Source: an uncultured SAR86 cluster bacterium (GTDB lineage: Bacteria > Pseudomonadota > Gammaproteobacteria > Magnimaribacterales > AG-339-G14). From it: a DNA stretch of 64,000 nt. Of the stretch, positions 17,151 through 26,332 are shown in pieces (position 1 is the stretch's first letter; each line of letters opens with the position of its first letter). A program made the translations under genes and the position numbers. The notes beneath the pieces are model-generated. The model was not told the origin of the DNA and searched no databases. It saw only the letters and a list, made by a program, of their open reading frames with translations. The DNA is taken from assembly GCA_902594855.1 (NCBI GenBank), contig CACJNS010000001.1, positions 1-64,000 of the forward strand, written 5' to 3'.

Positions 17151-18408
17151 GCCTTCCTACGTATACGTCTGGCGAACCATCTTTAGCTGCTTGGGCTTGA
17201 TGCTTACCAAGTTCTAATCTGGCAACGGTTCTTCTGTGAACCTCATCAGGACCGTCTGCAAGTCTTAAGGTTCTCATGCTTGCGTACATTCTGGCTAAAG
17301 GCGTATCTTGAGAAACTCCCGCTCCGCCATGAATTTGAATTGCTTTATCGATAACTCTTAAAGCCATATTTGGAACAGCCACTTTAATTTGAGCAATTTC
17401 ACTTTTGGCAATTTTGTTACCTACGGTATCCATCATATGAGCAGCGTTAAGAGTAAGTAATCTGCAGCTGTCGATTTCGATACGGCAATCGGCAATGACA
17501 TCATAGTTTCCTCCTAACTCAGCAAGAGGCTTACCAAATGCCTCTCGATTTGTAGCTCTCTCACAGAGAATATCTAAAGCTCTCTCAGCAACACCAATTG
17601 TTCTCATGCAGTGATGAATTCTTCCTGGACCAAGTCTTCCTTGAGCGATTTCAAAACCTCTACCTTCTCCTAAAAGTAGATTTTCTTTAGGTACTTTCAC
17701 GTCTGTAAATCTCAAATGACCATGTCCATGCGGGGCATCATCTGATCCAAAGACATTCATCATTCTTAAGATTTCGATTCCAGGAGTATCCATAGGGACA
17801 AGAATTTGTGATTGTCTCTGATGTTTCGGATTGTCTGGATTAGTTACACCCATGAAGACAAGAATCTTACAGCGAGGATCCCCTGCACCAGAAGTCCACC
17901 ATTTTTCACCGTTGATGACGTAATGATCTCCAGCATCAACAATTGAACTAGAAATATTAGTCGCATCAGAAGACGCAACATTTGGCTCAGTCATGGCAAA
18001 CGCTGATCTGATCTCACCGTTAAGCAATGGCTCGAGCCATAATTTTTTGTGCTCATCATTTCCATATCTTTCTATGACTTCCATGTTTCCTGTATCAGGA
18101 GCCGAGCAATTAAATACCTCAGAAGCAATGCCGCTTCTACCCATTAATTCAGCCAAAGGCGCATATTCAAGGTTAGTCAATCCAAACCCATAAGAACTCT
18201 CAGGTAAAAAGAAATTCCAAAGCCCTTCTGCTCTAGCTTTCTTTTTAAGTTCTTCTACAATTGGAACAACTTGCCAAGGATTGCCTTCGTCTCTAAAAGC
18301 CTGCATTTGTTCTGCATAAACGGATTCTGCTGGATAAATATTGTCATCCATAAATTTAGATACTCTAGCTAGTAAGTCTTTTACTTTGTCAGAATGTTCA
18401 AAGTTCAT
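17143..18408 (-). CDS. Acyl-CoA dehydrogenase (ACAD10/11-like)
   Basis: 421-aa FAD flavoprotein that makes the first double bond in an acyl-CoA. FAD and substrate marks: [58 protein letters not shown] and the catalytic-loop sequence [12 protein letters not shown], whose Glu is the expected base; this last motif is typical of the ACAD10/11 branch, which favours branched or long substrates. A GAGGAG ribosome-binding site lies just upstream of the ATG at 18408. Transcribed alone, divergent from the VOC gene. Confidence 0.94.
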   Translation of the reverse strand: MNFEHSDKVKDLLARVSKFMDDNIYPAESVYAEQMQAFRDEGNPWQVVPIVEELKKKARAEGLWNFFLPESSYGFGLTNLEYAPLAELMGRSGIASEVFNCSAPDTGNMEVIERYGNDEHKKLWLEPLLNGEIRSAFAMTEPNVASSDATNISSSIVDAGDHYVINGEKWWTSGAGDPRCKILVFMGVTNPDNPKHQRQSQILVPMDTPGIEILRMMNVFGSDDAPHGHGHLRFTDVKVPKENLLLGEGRGFEIAQGRLGPGRIHHCMRTIGVAERALDILCERATNREAFGKPLAELGGNYDVIADCRIEIDSCRLLTLNAAHMMDTVGNKIAKSEIAQIKVAVPNMALRVIDKAIQIHGGAGVSQDTPLARMYASMRTLRLADGPDEVHRRTVARLELGKHQAQAAKDGSPDVYVGRPS

Positions 18409-18482
18409 TTTTTTCTCCTCATAAAAAATATATCATTGTTAGAGTATACGAAAATTGAAATCCTGACCACTGCTCATAATTA

Positions 18483-19328
18483 ATGATTAAATCGATAGAT
18501 CACATTTTAATAGCTGTAAAAAATCTTGAAGAATCGTCTCTTCAATATGAAAAAGTTTTAGGTCTCAAACCCACTTGGCGCGGTAAACATCCTAGTCTTG
18601 GAACTCAAAATATCCTGTTCCCTTTGGAGAATCTTTATTTAGAGTTGATTGCTGGAACTTCAGAAGGATTTTTAGCAGATCAAGTTAACGACCATATCAA
18701 GGAAAATGGAGAAAGTATCTTTGGAATAGCATTGGAAGTTGAAAACATTGAAGAAGTTTTTCAATCTAAGGAATACTCAAATTTCCAAAATATAAAAATT
18801 ACATCTGGCGAGGGAATCAATTTAGATTCAGGCGCTAAAAGAGAATGGAAAAATATTATGCTCCCAAAAGAATCTACTCGTGGAGTCTTTACCTTGTTAA
18901 TTGAGCACACCTCAGGGATTCTTCCGAAATACGAATCCTTTGAAAACGATCAAGTTGAGCGTCTCGATCATATTGTTATCAACTCCAATGATCCAGATGG
19001 ATTAATAGAGCTTTACAGAGATACTTACGGAATCAGACTCGCTTTGGATCAATATGTTGAAAAATGGGGAGGAAGAATGTTGTTTTTTAGAACGAATCAA
19101 ACGACGATTGAAGCAATTGGAATTAATAACGATGCAGATAAACCTATTGATAAAGCTTGGGGTTTAGCTTGGACAACCAAAGATATAAGAAAAACGCATG
19201 CTAGGTTGGTATCGGAGGGAGTAGAAATTTCAGATGTGAAGGATGGCAGAAAACCAAAAACCCTAGTTGCGACTTTAAAGTCTCATACTTGCAATGTACC
19301 TACTCTTCTAATAGAGCATTTGAAGTAA
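18483..19328 (+). CDS. VOC superfamily protein (glyoxalase-like, two domains)
   Basis: 281 aa with two consecutive VOC-like halves: the first starts IDHILIAVKNLEESSLQYEKVLGL and the second LDHIVINSNDPDGLIELYRDTYGIRLALD, each with the His that opens a metal site. Conserved pieces KWGGRMLFFRTNQTTIEAIG and AWGLAWTTKDIRKTHARL resemble the Glyoxalase_3 group. Substrate unknown; could be a dioxygenase, an isomerase or a small-molecule-binding protein. Followed by convergent tRNA-Leu. Confidence 0.8.
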   Translation: MIKSIDHILIAVKNLEESSLQYEKVLGLKPTWRGKHPSLGTQNILFPLENLYLELIAGTSEGFLADQVNDHIKENGESIFGIALEVENIEEVFQSKEYSNFQNIKITSGEGINLDSGAKREWKNIMLPKESTRGVFTLLIEHTSGILPKYESFENDQVERLDHIVINSNDPDGLIELYRDTYGIRLALDQYVEKWGGRMLFFRTNQTTIEAIGINNDADKPIDKAWGLAWTTKDIRKTHARLVSEGVEISDVKDGRKPKTLVATLKSHTCNVPTLLIEHLK

Positions 19329-19336
19329 ATTTACTT

Positions 19337-19421
19337 TGGTGCGGATAGAGGGAGTCGAACCCCCACACCTTTCGGCACTAGAACCTAAATCTAGCGTGTC
19401 TACCAGTTCCACCATATCCGC
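19337..19421 (-). tRNA. tRNA-Leu (TAG)
   Basis: 85-nt class II tRNA with a long variable arm and encoded CCA. Acceptor GCGGATA pairs with TATCCGC; anticodon stem CTAGA/TCTAG encloses loop TTTAGGT, anticodon TAG (reads CUN); the T arm has GGTTCGACTCC. It lies between the VOC gene and the coiled-coil protein. Confidence 0.96.
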
Positions 19422-19438
19422 GTAAAAGTTAATATAAA

Positions 19439-20068
19439 TTATTTATCTTCTAAAGCAATCTCTAAACTGCTGAGGTCTGCTTGAATTCGAATTAATGCCT
19501 CGCTTATCTGTTCTCTGAAAGCCATATTAGATTTATTTGCCTCTTCAATTTCTGATATTTTGGATTCGAGTTGATCAAAGGAATTATCAGCGCCTGATAT
19601 TCTTGCCACGAGTTTTCTTGTTTTATCTAGAGATAATGCAAGCCTTTTCAAAGACTCCTCATTCAATTGCGATTTTTTGACCATGTCGTCTGATTGTTCT
19701 TGGAGTGTTTCCAGAGATTTCATCGTAGTTTCTATGTTTCTTCTGTTTCTTTTATTACTTAAATCCCAGAGTTTTCTAATTTCAAAGTTTGCATCTTTTA
19801 AATTTTGCTCCAGAGATTCCAGTGTTATCTGAGAAGTTTCTCCAAGGTCTGCCTGATTTTTTTCCATAGTTGAAAGCCTTAGGTTAACGTCAGATATCTC
19901 TTTTTGGAGTTTGTTTTGGTTTAAGCTTATGAAGACTGTGCTTAAAATTACTACAACTATAAGTATTAAAGGAACTAAAAGACTCGATAAACTTATCGAA
20001 GAAGATGCAGAGATCTTCCTTGAAGACAGATCTTTATAAGGTCTAATATTTTTAGAATTATTTTCCAT
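19439..20068 (-). CDS. Membrane-anchored coiled-coil protein, unknown
   Basis: 209 aa: a polar Ser-rich N-terminus, one membrane span (about 30-49: LVPLILIVVVILSTVFISL) and then a long, nearly unbroken coiled coil to the C-terminus, with a conserved-looking FEIRKLWDLSNKRNRRNIE insert. This topology places the coiled coil in the periplasm if the N-terminus is inside. Similar hypothetical proteins occur in marine Gammaproteobacteria as far as I recall, with no known function. Start ATG at 20068. Confidence 0.72.
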   Translation of the reverse strand: MENNSKNIRPYKDLSSRKISASSSISLSSLLVPLILIVVVILSTVFISLNQNKLQKEISDVNLRLSTMEKNQADLGETSQITLESLEQNLKDANFEIRKLWDLSNKRNRRNIETTMKSLETLQEQSDDMVKKSQLNEESLKRLALSLDKTRKLVARISGADNSFDQLESKISEIEEANKSNMAFREQISEALIRIQADLSSLEIALEDK

Positions 20069-20145
20069 ATATAAGTTATATGGGATTACATTCTAATGAT
20101 AGATGGTTACAATGAAATGTTTTTTTTGAGAAATATGGAGGAGAT

Positions 20146-21255
20146 ATGAATTTTGAATTTTCTGATGACCAATTGGTCATGAAAGAAGAAGTGAGAAAAC
20201 TTTTTGAAAAAGAAGATTCCGTAAAAAGGAATAGAAATATTTTAGAAGGCGATGAAAATTTTGATAAAGATCTATGGAATAAAGTTGTTGAGATGGGTCT
20301 TACAGCTATAACAATTCCTGAAGAACACGGTGGTATTGGGCTTGGATTTCTTGAGCTTTGTGTGGTCGCTGAGGAAATGGGAAGAGCAATAGCTCCAATT
20401 CCATACTCTTCAAGTGTTTATTTAGCTACCACAGCGATAATAAACTCGTCTAATGATGATGTAAAAAAAGAATATCTTCCAAAACTTGCCGCTGGAGAGA
20501 TGATCGGAACATTTGCACACTCAGAAGAACTAGGAACACCCACATCTGATAATGCTAAAACAACTTTTCAAAATGGAAAGTTAAGTGGAGAAAAAATAGC
20601 GGTCCCGGACGGAGATATTGCCAATCTTTTTGTTGTTTCAGCTAAATCTGGGGATAAGGTTGGACTTTTTTTAGTGGATGCTGACAGCAAAGGTGTAGAA
20701 GTTTCAAAAGCCGAGTGTTTTGATGGTTCGCGTTCCTATGCAAACATAAGTTTTAAAGATGCAGATGCTGAAATTATTGAAGATTCTTCTTCAGAAGCAA
20801 TAGATAAGCTTTTAAATCAAGCGGCTGTCTTGTTTGCATTTGAACAAGTTGGTGGAGCTGAAGCATCAATGAATATGGCAAAAGAATACGCTATGGGAAG
20901 ATACGCCTTTGGTAGGCAAATAGGTTCTTTCCAAGCAATAAAACATAAACTAGCTGATATGTATATTTCCCTTACTCTGGCTAGATCAAACTGTTACTTT
21001 GGCGCTTGGGCTTTAGGTAACGACGCGCCAGAACTTCCTGTTGCTGCTGCGACTGCAAGAGTAAGTGCAACTAAAGCTTTTTATGAATGTTCCAAAGAAA
21101 ACATCCAGACTCATGGTGGAATGGGTGCAACTTGGGAATTTGATTGTCACCTCTTTTATAGAAGAGCAAGATTATTATCTGCTAACATAGGCGGACAAAG
21201 TTTATGGAAAGATAAGCTTGTTTCTTCGATTGAAAGAAGTAATTTACCTCAATAA
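20146..21255 (+). CDS. Acyl-CoA dehydrogenase, probable partner subunit
   Basis: 369-aa acyl-CoA dehydrogenase. FSDDQLVMKEEVRKLF opens the N-terminal helical domain, HGGIGLGFLEL and FEQVGGAEASMNMAKEYAMGRYAFGRQIGSFQAIKHKLADM are classic, and THGGMGATWEFDCHLFYRR marks the C-terminal domain. The loop that normally carries the catalytic Glu as GGTDE instead reads NIGGQSLWK, so this chain may depend on the next gene's product. A strong GGAGGAG site precedes the ATG at 20146. The next dehydrogenase starts 14 nt downstream: a probable two-subunit enzyme. Confidence 0.93.
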   Translation: MNFEFSDDQLVMKEEVRKLFEKEDSVKRNRNILEGDENFDKDLWNKVVEMGLTAITIPEEHGGIGLGFLELCVVAEEMGRAIAPIPYSSSVYLATTAIINSSNDDVKKEYLPKLAAGEMIGTFAHSEELGTPTSDNAKTTFQNGKLSGEKIAVPDGDIANLFVVSAKSGDKVGLFLVDADSKGVEVSKAECFDGSRSYANISFKDADAEIIEDSSSEAIDKLLNQAAVLFAFEQVGGAEASMNMAKEYAMGRYAFGRQIGSFQAIKHKLADMYISLTLARSNCYFGAWALGNDAPELPVAAATARVSATKAFYECSKENIQTHGGMGATWEFDCHLFYRRARLLSANIGGQSLWKDKLVSSIERSNLPQ

Positions 21256-21269
21256 TTTAGGAGTAATAA

Positions 21270-22520
21270 ATGGATTTTAATGATACCGCTGAAGAAGCAA
21301 AATTTAGAAAAGAAGCCTCTGATTGGCTAAGTGCAAACGCAGAAAAGAAAGAGCATTCTCGTGACGTTTACCGTCCAGCAGAAATGACTGGAGAAGGTGG
21401 TGAATCAAGTGCCTTACAAGATGCCAAAGATTGGATGACCAAAAAATATGAAGCTGGCTGGGCTTGTCTTCATTGGCCTAAAGAATACGGAGGTAGAGAT
21501 GCTACTGCAATAGAGAGAGTAATTTGGGCTCAAGAAGAGAGTAAGTATAAAGTTCCTGGAGGTTTCCATGAAATCGGACAAGGTATGGCTGGTCCTACCA
21601 TGATGCTTTATGCAACTGAAGAGCAGAAAAAACAATATCTTCCGCCAATGGCAAAAGGTCAAGAAATATGGTGTCAGCTTTTTAGTGAGCCAGGTGCAGG
21701 TTCAGACCTTGCTGGAATTAAGACCAAAGCTGAATTGGATGGTGATACTTGGACAATAAATGGTCAAAAAGTATGGACATCAGGGGCTCATTACAGTGAT
21801 TATGCAATTCTTGTCACAAGAAGTGACTTCAATGCTCCGAAGCATAAAGGATTGACTTACTTCTTTTTAGATATGAAATCTCCTGGAATAGAAGTGAGAC
21901 CAATAAGACAAATCACCGGTGGAGCTAACTTTAATGAAGTTTATTTCACTGATGTCAAAATTCCTGATTCTCAGAGATTAGGAGAAGTTGGAGATGGATG
22001 GAAAGTTGCTCTTACTACTCTTATGAACGAGAGATTAGCTGTTGGAGATGCGTCGGGTGTCGATTTTCAAGAGATTTTTGAATTGACTAAAGAAAGTGAC
22101 TTTAACGGTGAGAATGCCATCAGTAACGGTGGAGTTCGAGAAAGACTAGCAGATTGGTACTGCGAGTATGCTGGATTGAAATATACAAAAATGAGAAACA
22201 TCTCTGCCCTTTCAAGAGGTGATACTCCTGGTCCAGATGCTTCTATAACTAAAATCGTTAGCGCGAATAAACTTCAAGATATAGCAAATTTTGGAATGGA
22301 TCTCATGGATAACGCTTCTATCATCAAATCAGATGACAAAGATGATATCAGAGCTCTTTTTCAAGGCAGTCTACTTGGGGCTCCGTTAATTAGAATTGCA
22401 GGCGGTACAGATGAGATTCTCAGAAATATTATTGCTGAGCAAGTTCTAGGCATGCCTCAAGATGTCAGAGTTGATAAGACTGTACCATTCAATGAAATCC
22501 CGTCTGGTTCGAAAAACTAG
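21270..22520 (+). CDS. Acyl-CoA dehydrogenase, catalytic subunit candidate
   Basis: 416-aa acyl-CoA dehydrogenase. FSEPGAGSDLAGIKTKAELDGDTW is the FAD-binding signature, followed by INGQKVWTSGAHYSDYAILVTR, and IAGGTDEILRNIIAEQVLGMP holds the GGTDE motif and helix typical of chains with a bound FAD and competent active site. A TAGGAG ribosome-binding site precedes ATG 21270. Paired with the preceding gene in the way of the alpha2-beta2 dehydrogenases used for sterol side chains and other bulky acyl-CoAs in actinobacteria; the substrate here is unknown. A hairpin that may end the transcript follows. Confidence 0.94.
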   Translation: MDFNDTAEEAKFRKEASDWLSANAEKKEHSRDVYRPAEMTGEGGESSALQDAKDWMTKKYEAGWACLHWPKEYGGRDATAIERVIWAQEESKYKVPGGFHEIGQGMAGPTMMLYATEEQKKQYLPPMAKGQEIWCQLFSEPGAGSDLAGIKTKAELDGDTWTINGQKVWTSGAHYSDYAILVTRSDFNAPKHKGLTYFFLDMKSPGIEVRPIRQITGGANFNEVYFTDVKIPDSQRLGEVGDGWKVALTTLMNERLAVGDASGVDFQEIFELTKESDFNGENAISNGGVRERLADWYCEYAGLKYTKMRNISALSRGDTPGPDASITKIVSANKLQDIANFGMDLMDNASIIKSDDKDDIRALFQGSLLGAPLIRIAGGTDEILRNIIAEQVLGMPQDVRVDKTVPFNEIPSGSKN

Positions 22521-22532
22521 ATGGTTATAGAG

Positions 22533-22563
22533 ATATTCAGCTCTTTGGATAAGAGCTGAATAT
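22533..22563. terminator. Perfect hairpin between convergent genes
   Basis: Inverted repeat with 13-bp perfect arms (22533-22545 and 22551-22563) around the loop TGGAT, lying 13 bp after the dehydrogenase stop and reaching into the last codons of the convergent DUF4136 gene. The T-tract on the plus strand is weak (TTCTTTCT). Best read as a terminator for the rightward dehydrogenase pair; not proven. Confidence 0.55.
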
Positions 22564-23067
22564 TCTTTCTACTGCTTCGTCAATCACACCCTGATCAGAA
22601 GAATAAGATTTTGGTAATCTTGTAGAACCATACCAAACTACCTCCTGAGAACTAAATTCTTTCACATAAATAGCAAGCCTAAACTCTTTGGAAGGCACGT
22701 AATTGTAAAAAGTATCATTGTAAAAGGGATGCCTTCTATATTGGAAACCAAAAGATGTAGGTCGATATCTGTAATCATCCTTTGAACCGTAAGCAAAAGA
22801 TATTTCAAGATCTGGATTTGCTTGATCTTCATCTAAAGAAAGGTTTTCTAAAGACCCAAGAATGGACCTAGATATTCTAGTAAGTATTACTGGATTTTCT
22901 GAAATATCAGAGGTGTCTGAAAATGGCTCAGGCTTGATAAATCTAAAGGAATCATAAGAGCTAGGATCAAAACTCTCAAATTGATCTGAATACACAGGAA
23001 CAGTCATTGAACAGCTAAGAGTCACTAGAACAGTTATTAAAGCTAAAAATATATTTTTAAAAATCAT
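22537..23067 (-). CDS. DUF4136-like lipoprotein
   Basis: 176 aa with a lipoprotein signal (ALITVLVTLSCSMTV, lipobox Cys about 20). The mature part follows the DUF4136 layout: YDSFRFIKPEPF near the start, NPDLEISFAYGSKDDYRYRP in the middle, FRLAIYVKEFSSQEVVWYGST and a C-terminal DEAVERIFSSYP helix. Likely an outer-membrane or periplasmic lipoprotein of unknown role. It is 19 nt from the upstream transglycosylase gene and is the last gene of the long leftward array. Confidence 0.8.
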   Translation of the reverse strand: MIFKNIFLALITVLVTLSCSMTVPVYSDQFESFDPSSYDSFRFIKPEPFSDTSDISENPVILTRISRSILGSLENLSLDEDQANPDLEISFAYGSKDDYRYRPTSFGFQYRRHPFYNDTFYNYVPSKEFRLAIYVKEFSSQEVVWYGSTRLPKSYSSDQGVIDEAVERIFSSYPKS

Positions 23068-23086
23068 ACGAGAATATTATCTTATT

Positions 23087-23710
23087 TCATGCTTTTTTAA
23101 ATAAGTAATAAAAAGGATTTCTTAACTTATTCTTGCAACTATTAAATTGAGATTTATATCTATTAGCATTGTTTTGAACTGTCGTTGCAACATCAGTAAG
23201 CCAAGGTTTATTTCGATAGCTACCCTTTTTATAACCCCCTTGCCCCTCATGATAAGCAAGATACAAAAGTCTTGCATTATCTCTTGGGATTCCAATTTTT
23301 TTGTGACTTAAATTATTGTACCAAGCGATGAAATCAATAGAATCATCAAAATTCCTTCTGTAAGCGAAAGTTTTTTTAGCTTCTTTTTTATATCTTTCCC
23401 ATGTTCCATCAAGAGCTTGGGCATACCCAAAAGCAGAACTTTTCCTTTTCCATGGAATGAAACCCAATAATTTTGTTCTTTCGGGTTTTGCTCCCTGAAT
23501 GTATGAAGATTCTTGCAAGATAAAAGCCATATTAACTTCAAGAGGAATTTTCCATCTCTTTGAGGATTTAATTGCGGCTTTATACCAAGACCGTTTTTCT
23601 AAGAAAATTGAACATATATCGTTGGGTTTTTTTGGAGGTGAGACAGCACAAGAATTTAAAATAAGAATTAAAATAAAGCCAGATAACAAACTTGCTCTTT
23701 TAAAAATCAT
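23087..23710 (-). CDS. Lytic transglycosylase-like lipoprotein (SLT fold)
   Basis: 207 aa; lipoprotein signal ILILNSCAVSPP (Cys about 21) and a lysozyme-like domain. The catalytic Glu fits FILQESSY, followed by SAFGYAQALDGTWERYKKE and the NARLLYLAYHEGQGGY block, which are the SLT-family helices in order. Should cleave peptidoglycan glycan strands at the outer membrane. The start overlaps the ligA 3' end by 11 nt, so it is translated in the smc-zipA-ligA operon. Confidence 0.87.
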   Translation of the reverse strand: MIFKRASLLSGFILILILNSCAVSPPKKPNDICSIFLEKRSWYKAAIKSSKRWKIPLEVNMAFILQESSYIQGAKPERTKLLGFIPWKRKSSAFGYAQALDGTWERYKKEAKKTFAYRRNFDDSIDFIAWYNNLSHKKIGIPRDNARLLYLAYHEGQGGYKKGSYRNKPWLTDVATTVQNNANRYKSQFNSCKNKLRNPFYYLFKKA

Positions 23711-25700
23711 CTTCGGTAAGAATATCTATTTTAAGTTTTCGAGCCTTTTCTAATTTGCTTCCAGGATCCTCTCCTAAGACCAAATAATTTGTTTTAGATG
23801 AAATAGACCCAGAAACCTTACCTCCCTTTGACTCTATAATGCCTTTTAATTCATTTCTAGAAAATTTAGAAAATTTGCCGGTAATTACAAAACTCATCTC
23901 TTGGAATTCATTCGAAGATGAAATCTGCTCTTCATGAGAAATATTAACTCCTAAGTCCTGCATGGTTTTAATTTTCTTAATAACTTTTTTATCAGAGAAA
24001 AAGATGCTGATATTTTTTGCAACTACCTCTCCAATATCATTAATCTCGACGAGCCTATCAGGTGATGGGAAAAAAAGATTCTCGATTGATTTATATTCTG
24101 CAGCTAAGTTTTTTGATGTCACCTCACCAACTTCTTTTATTCCGAGCGCATAAATGAATCTACTCAAAGAGATATCCATACTGCGTTTAATAGAAGAAAT
24201 TAATTTATTAGCAGATTTTTCTGCAAAACCCGGTAGATGCTCTAAGTTATTTTTATTAAGCCTAAAGATATCTTCATTTTGTTTTAATAGCCCTTTATCA
24301 ATAAACAACTCGATATTTTTTGCTCCCAGACCATCTATATTAAAGGCAGCCTTAGAAACAAAATGATCCATAGATTCTTGGAATTGATGTCTGGAAAAAC
24401 AATTTGAATCAATTGCATCATCCATGCTAAAAATAATTTTTTCTTCGAAATAACTCACCTTTCGCTTACAGCTCAGGCAAAATTCTGGTGCTGAAACTTT
24501 TACTTTATTTGTTGATTTTTTTTCAATAACTTTTGTAATTTTAGGAATTACATCTCCAGCCCTTTTTAAACTGACTATATCCCCTTCCTGAACCCCTAAT
24601 CTTTCTATCTCATCAATATTATGCAAGGTGGCATTAGAGACTGTTACGCCTCCAACTTGAACTGGATCTAATTGAGCAACAGGAGTTAATTTTCCTGTCC
24701 TTCCCATATTGAAAATTATTTTTTTGACCTTGGTAGTAACTTCTAAAGCCTTAAACTTTCTTGCTATAGCCCATTTTGGTGACCTTGCATTTAGACCTAT
24801 TCTTTCCTGAATTTTTAAGTCATCAATTTTGATGACCATGCCATCAATTTCATAATCCAAACTATCTCTTAGCAACGCAATCTCATTGAAATAAGATTCG
24901 CAATCATTTATCGAGGCAAATTCTTTAACTAGATCATTTATAGGCAAGCCCCACTTTTTAAATTGTTGAATCATAGATGAATGAGACTCAAAGTAAGATT
25001 CATCTGATATAAAACCTATGCCATGGGCAATCATTTTTAGAGGTCTTCTAGCAACTATTTTTGAATCTAATTGTCTTAAGCTTCCTGCTGCAGCGTTTCT
25101 AGGATTTGCGAATTTTTTTTCTGCAAGCTGCTTATTTAATTCATTAAAAGAGGAGAGTTCCATATAGATTTCTCCTCTAACATCGAAGTCTTTGGGATCT
25201 TTAGTAGAAAAATTTTCAAGTTTTAGCGGAATCCCTCGGATAGTCTTCACGTTTTGAGTTACGTCTTCGCCAATGCTTCCATCTCCTCTGGTTCCAGCAG
25301 AATGGAAAAAGCCATCCTTGTACCTTATTGAAATAGCAACGCCATCCATTTTTGGTTCACAAGAAAATTTCAGATTATTGAATTTTTCTTTCGGATTAAC
25401 TCTTTTATTGAAATCAGTAAGATCATTAATTGAAAAAGCATTATCCAAAGATAACATTTTCTTTCTATGGGAATATTTTTGAAATTGATCTAACGGAGAG
25501 AAACCAATTCTTTTGGTGGGTGAATTCTCAGTGTCCAGAAAATCATTATTTTTTTCAAAATCTATTAATTCTTTGAATAAAGAATCGTATTTTTCATCGC
25601 TAACCTCTGAGATGTCATGTCGATGATATGATTCATTGAGCTCTAATATCCGATTTTTTAAATCTGTATATTTTTTATGAATTTCCTCCCTGGAAACCAT
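23700..25700 (-). CDS. ligA: NAD+-dependent DNA ligase
   Basis: Seals nicks in replication and repair. The adenylation Lys117 is in CEPKMDGVAIS; RGEIYM, NPRNAAAGSLRQLD, GIGF and KRAGDVIPKI follow in order, then the zinc region, helix-hairpin-helix repeats (HLPGFAEKSANKLI, FIYALGIKEVGEVTSKNLA) and a C-terminal BRCT domain (FVITGKFSKFSRNELKGIIESKGGKV). 666 aa is normal. The zinc finger is unusual: only C-x2-C plus one later Cys are visible where four are expected. Start ATG at 25700 shares one base with the zipA stop. Confidence 0.97.
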   Translation of the reverse strand: MVSREEIHKKYTDLKNRILELNESYHRHDISEVSDEKYDSLFKELIDFEKNNDFLDTENSPTKRIGFSPLDQFQKYSHRKKMLSLDNAFSINDLTDFNKRVNPKEKFNNLKFSCEPKMDGVAISIRYKDGFFHSAGTRGDGSIGEDVTQNVKTIRGIPLKLENFSTKDPKDFDVRGEIYMELSSFNELNKQLAEKKFANPRNAAAGSLRQLDSKIVARRPLKMIAHGIGFISDESYFESHSSMIQQFKKWGLPINDLVKEFASINDCESYFNEIALLRDSLDYEIDGMVIKIDDLKIQERIGLNARSPKWAIARKFKALEVTTKVKKIIFNMGRTGKLTPVAQLDPVQVGGVTVSNATLHNIDEIERLGVQEGDIVSLKRAGDVIPKITKVIEKKSTNKVKVSAPEFCLSCKRKVSYFEEKIIFSMDDAIDSNCFSRHQFQESMDHFVSKAAFNIDGLGAKNIELFIDKGLLKQNEDIFRLNKNNLEHLPGFAEKSANKLISSIKRSMDISLSRFIYALGIKEVGEVTSKNLAAEYKSIENLFFPSPDRLVEINDIGEVVAKNISIFFSDKKVIKKIKTMQDLGVNISHEEQISSSNEFQEMSFVITGKFSKFSRNELKGIIESKGGKVSGSISSKTNYLVLGEDPGSKLEKARKLKIDILTEDDF

Positions 25701-26332
25701 CAGGATAGCTTAATTTTTTTTAGATCTGTTTCCTCGGCCTGTTGCATATAATGATCATACATCTGCTTAGTCAGTTTATTTCTATCTGAATCAAGCACAT
25801 TTGCAGATAAATAGGCTGCTAACTTATAAGACATCTCTGCCATACCCTGAAAAGCTTCAACGCAATTATTTTGCTCATCTGTAATGAGAATCATTGTAAT
25901 GATGGACGTCGAATCTATCCCCTCCTCAGGAAGAAATTTCCCTGGTTTCAATCCATTAACCAGCGAAAAATTATTTGAATCATCTAAATATATCTTAAGC
26001 CAGCCACCTTCATCGGCTAGATTGATATCATTGTTATCAAAATAACTTAGAAGATCTTTATATTGAATAGAATTGTTTTGATCGGATTCTATATGCAAAT
26101 AAATTAAGTTATCTGAGGAAGATTTAGGTTCAGGCGGCATATCATCGTCTATGAAATCTTCTTCCGAGAAGTCTTCAAGTTCAACCTTTACTTCATCGCC
26201 ATTAGCAATGGAAATCTTTTGTGGTTTCCTATTTGGACTTTTTCTGTAATTTATTATTTTTCTAAAAGTCAGGATTATTGTTACGGCAAGAAAAAAGGAA
26301 ATTAGTAGAACTAATATTTCTCTTAAATTCAT
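25700..26332 (-). CDS. zipA: Cell division protein ZipA
   Basis: Membrane anchor for FtsZ in Gammaproteobacteria. One N-terminal membrane span (about 4-23), a short charged linker rich in Asp/Glu, and a C-terminal FtsZ-binding domain (about 75-205) with LIYLHIE, GGWLKIYLDD, LKPGKFLPE, TMILITDEQNN and AFQGMAEMSYKLAAYL. It is only 210 aa against 328 in E. coli, because the Pro/Gln-rich linker is nearly gone. Position between smc (ATGA overlap) and ligA (1-nt overlap) is the classic order and supports the name despite low similarity. Confidence 0.93.
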   Translation of the reverse strand: MNLREILVLLISFFLAVTIILTFRKIINYRKSPNRKPQKISIANGDEVKVELEDFSEEDFIDDDMPPEPKSSSDNLIYLHIESDQNNSIQYKDLLSYFDNNDINLADEGGWLKIYLDDSNNFSLVNGLKPGKFLPEEGIDSTSIITMILITDEQNNCVEAFQGMAEMSYKLAAYLSANVLDSDRNKLTKQMYDHYMQQAEETDLKKIKLS

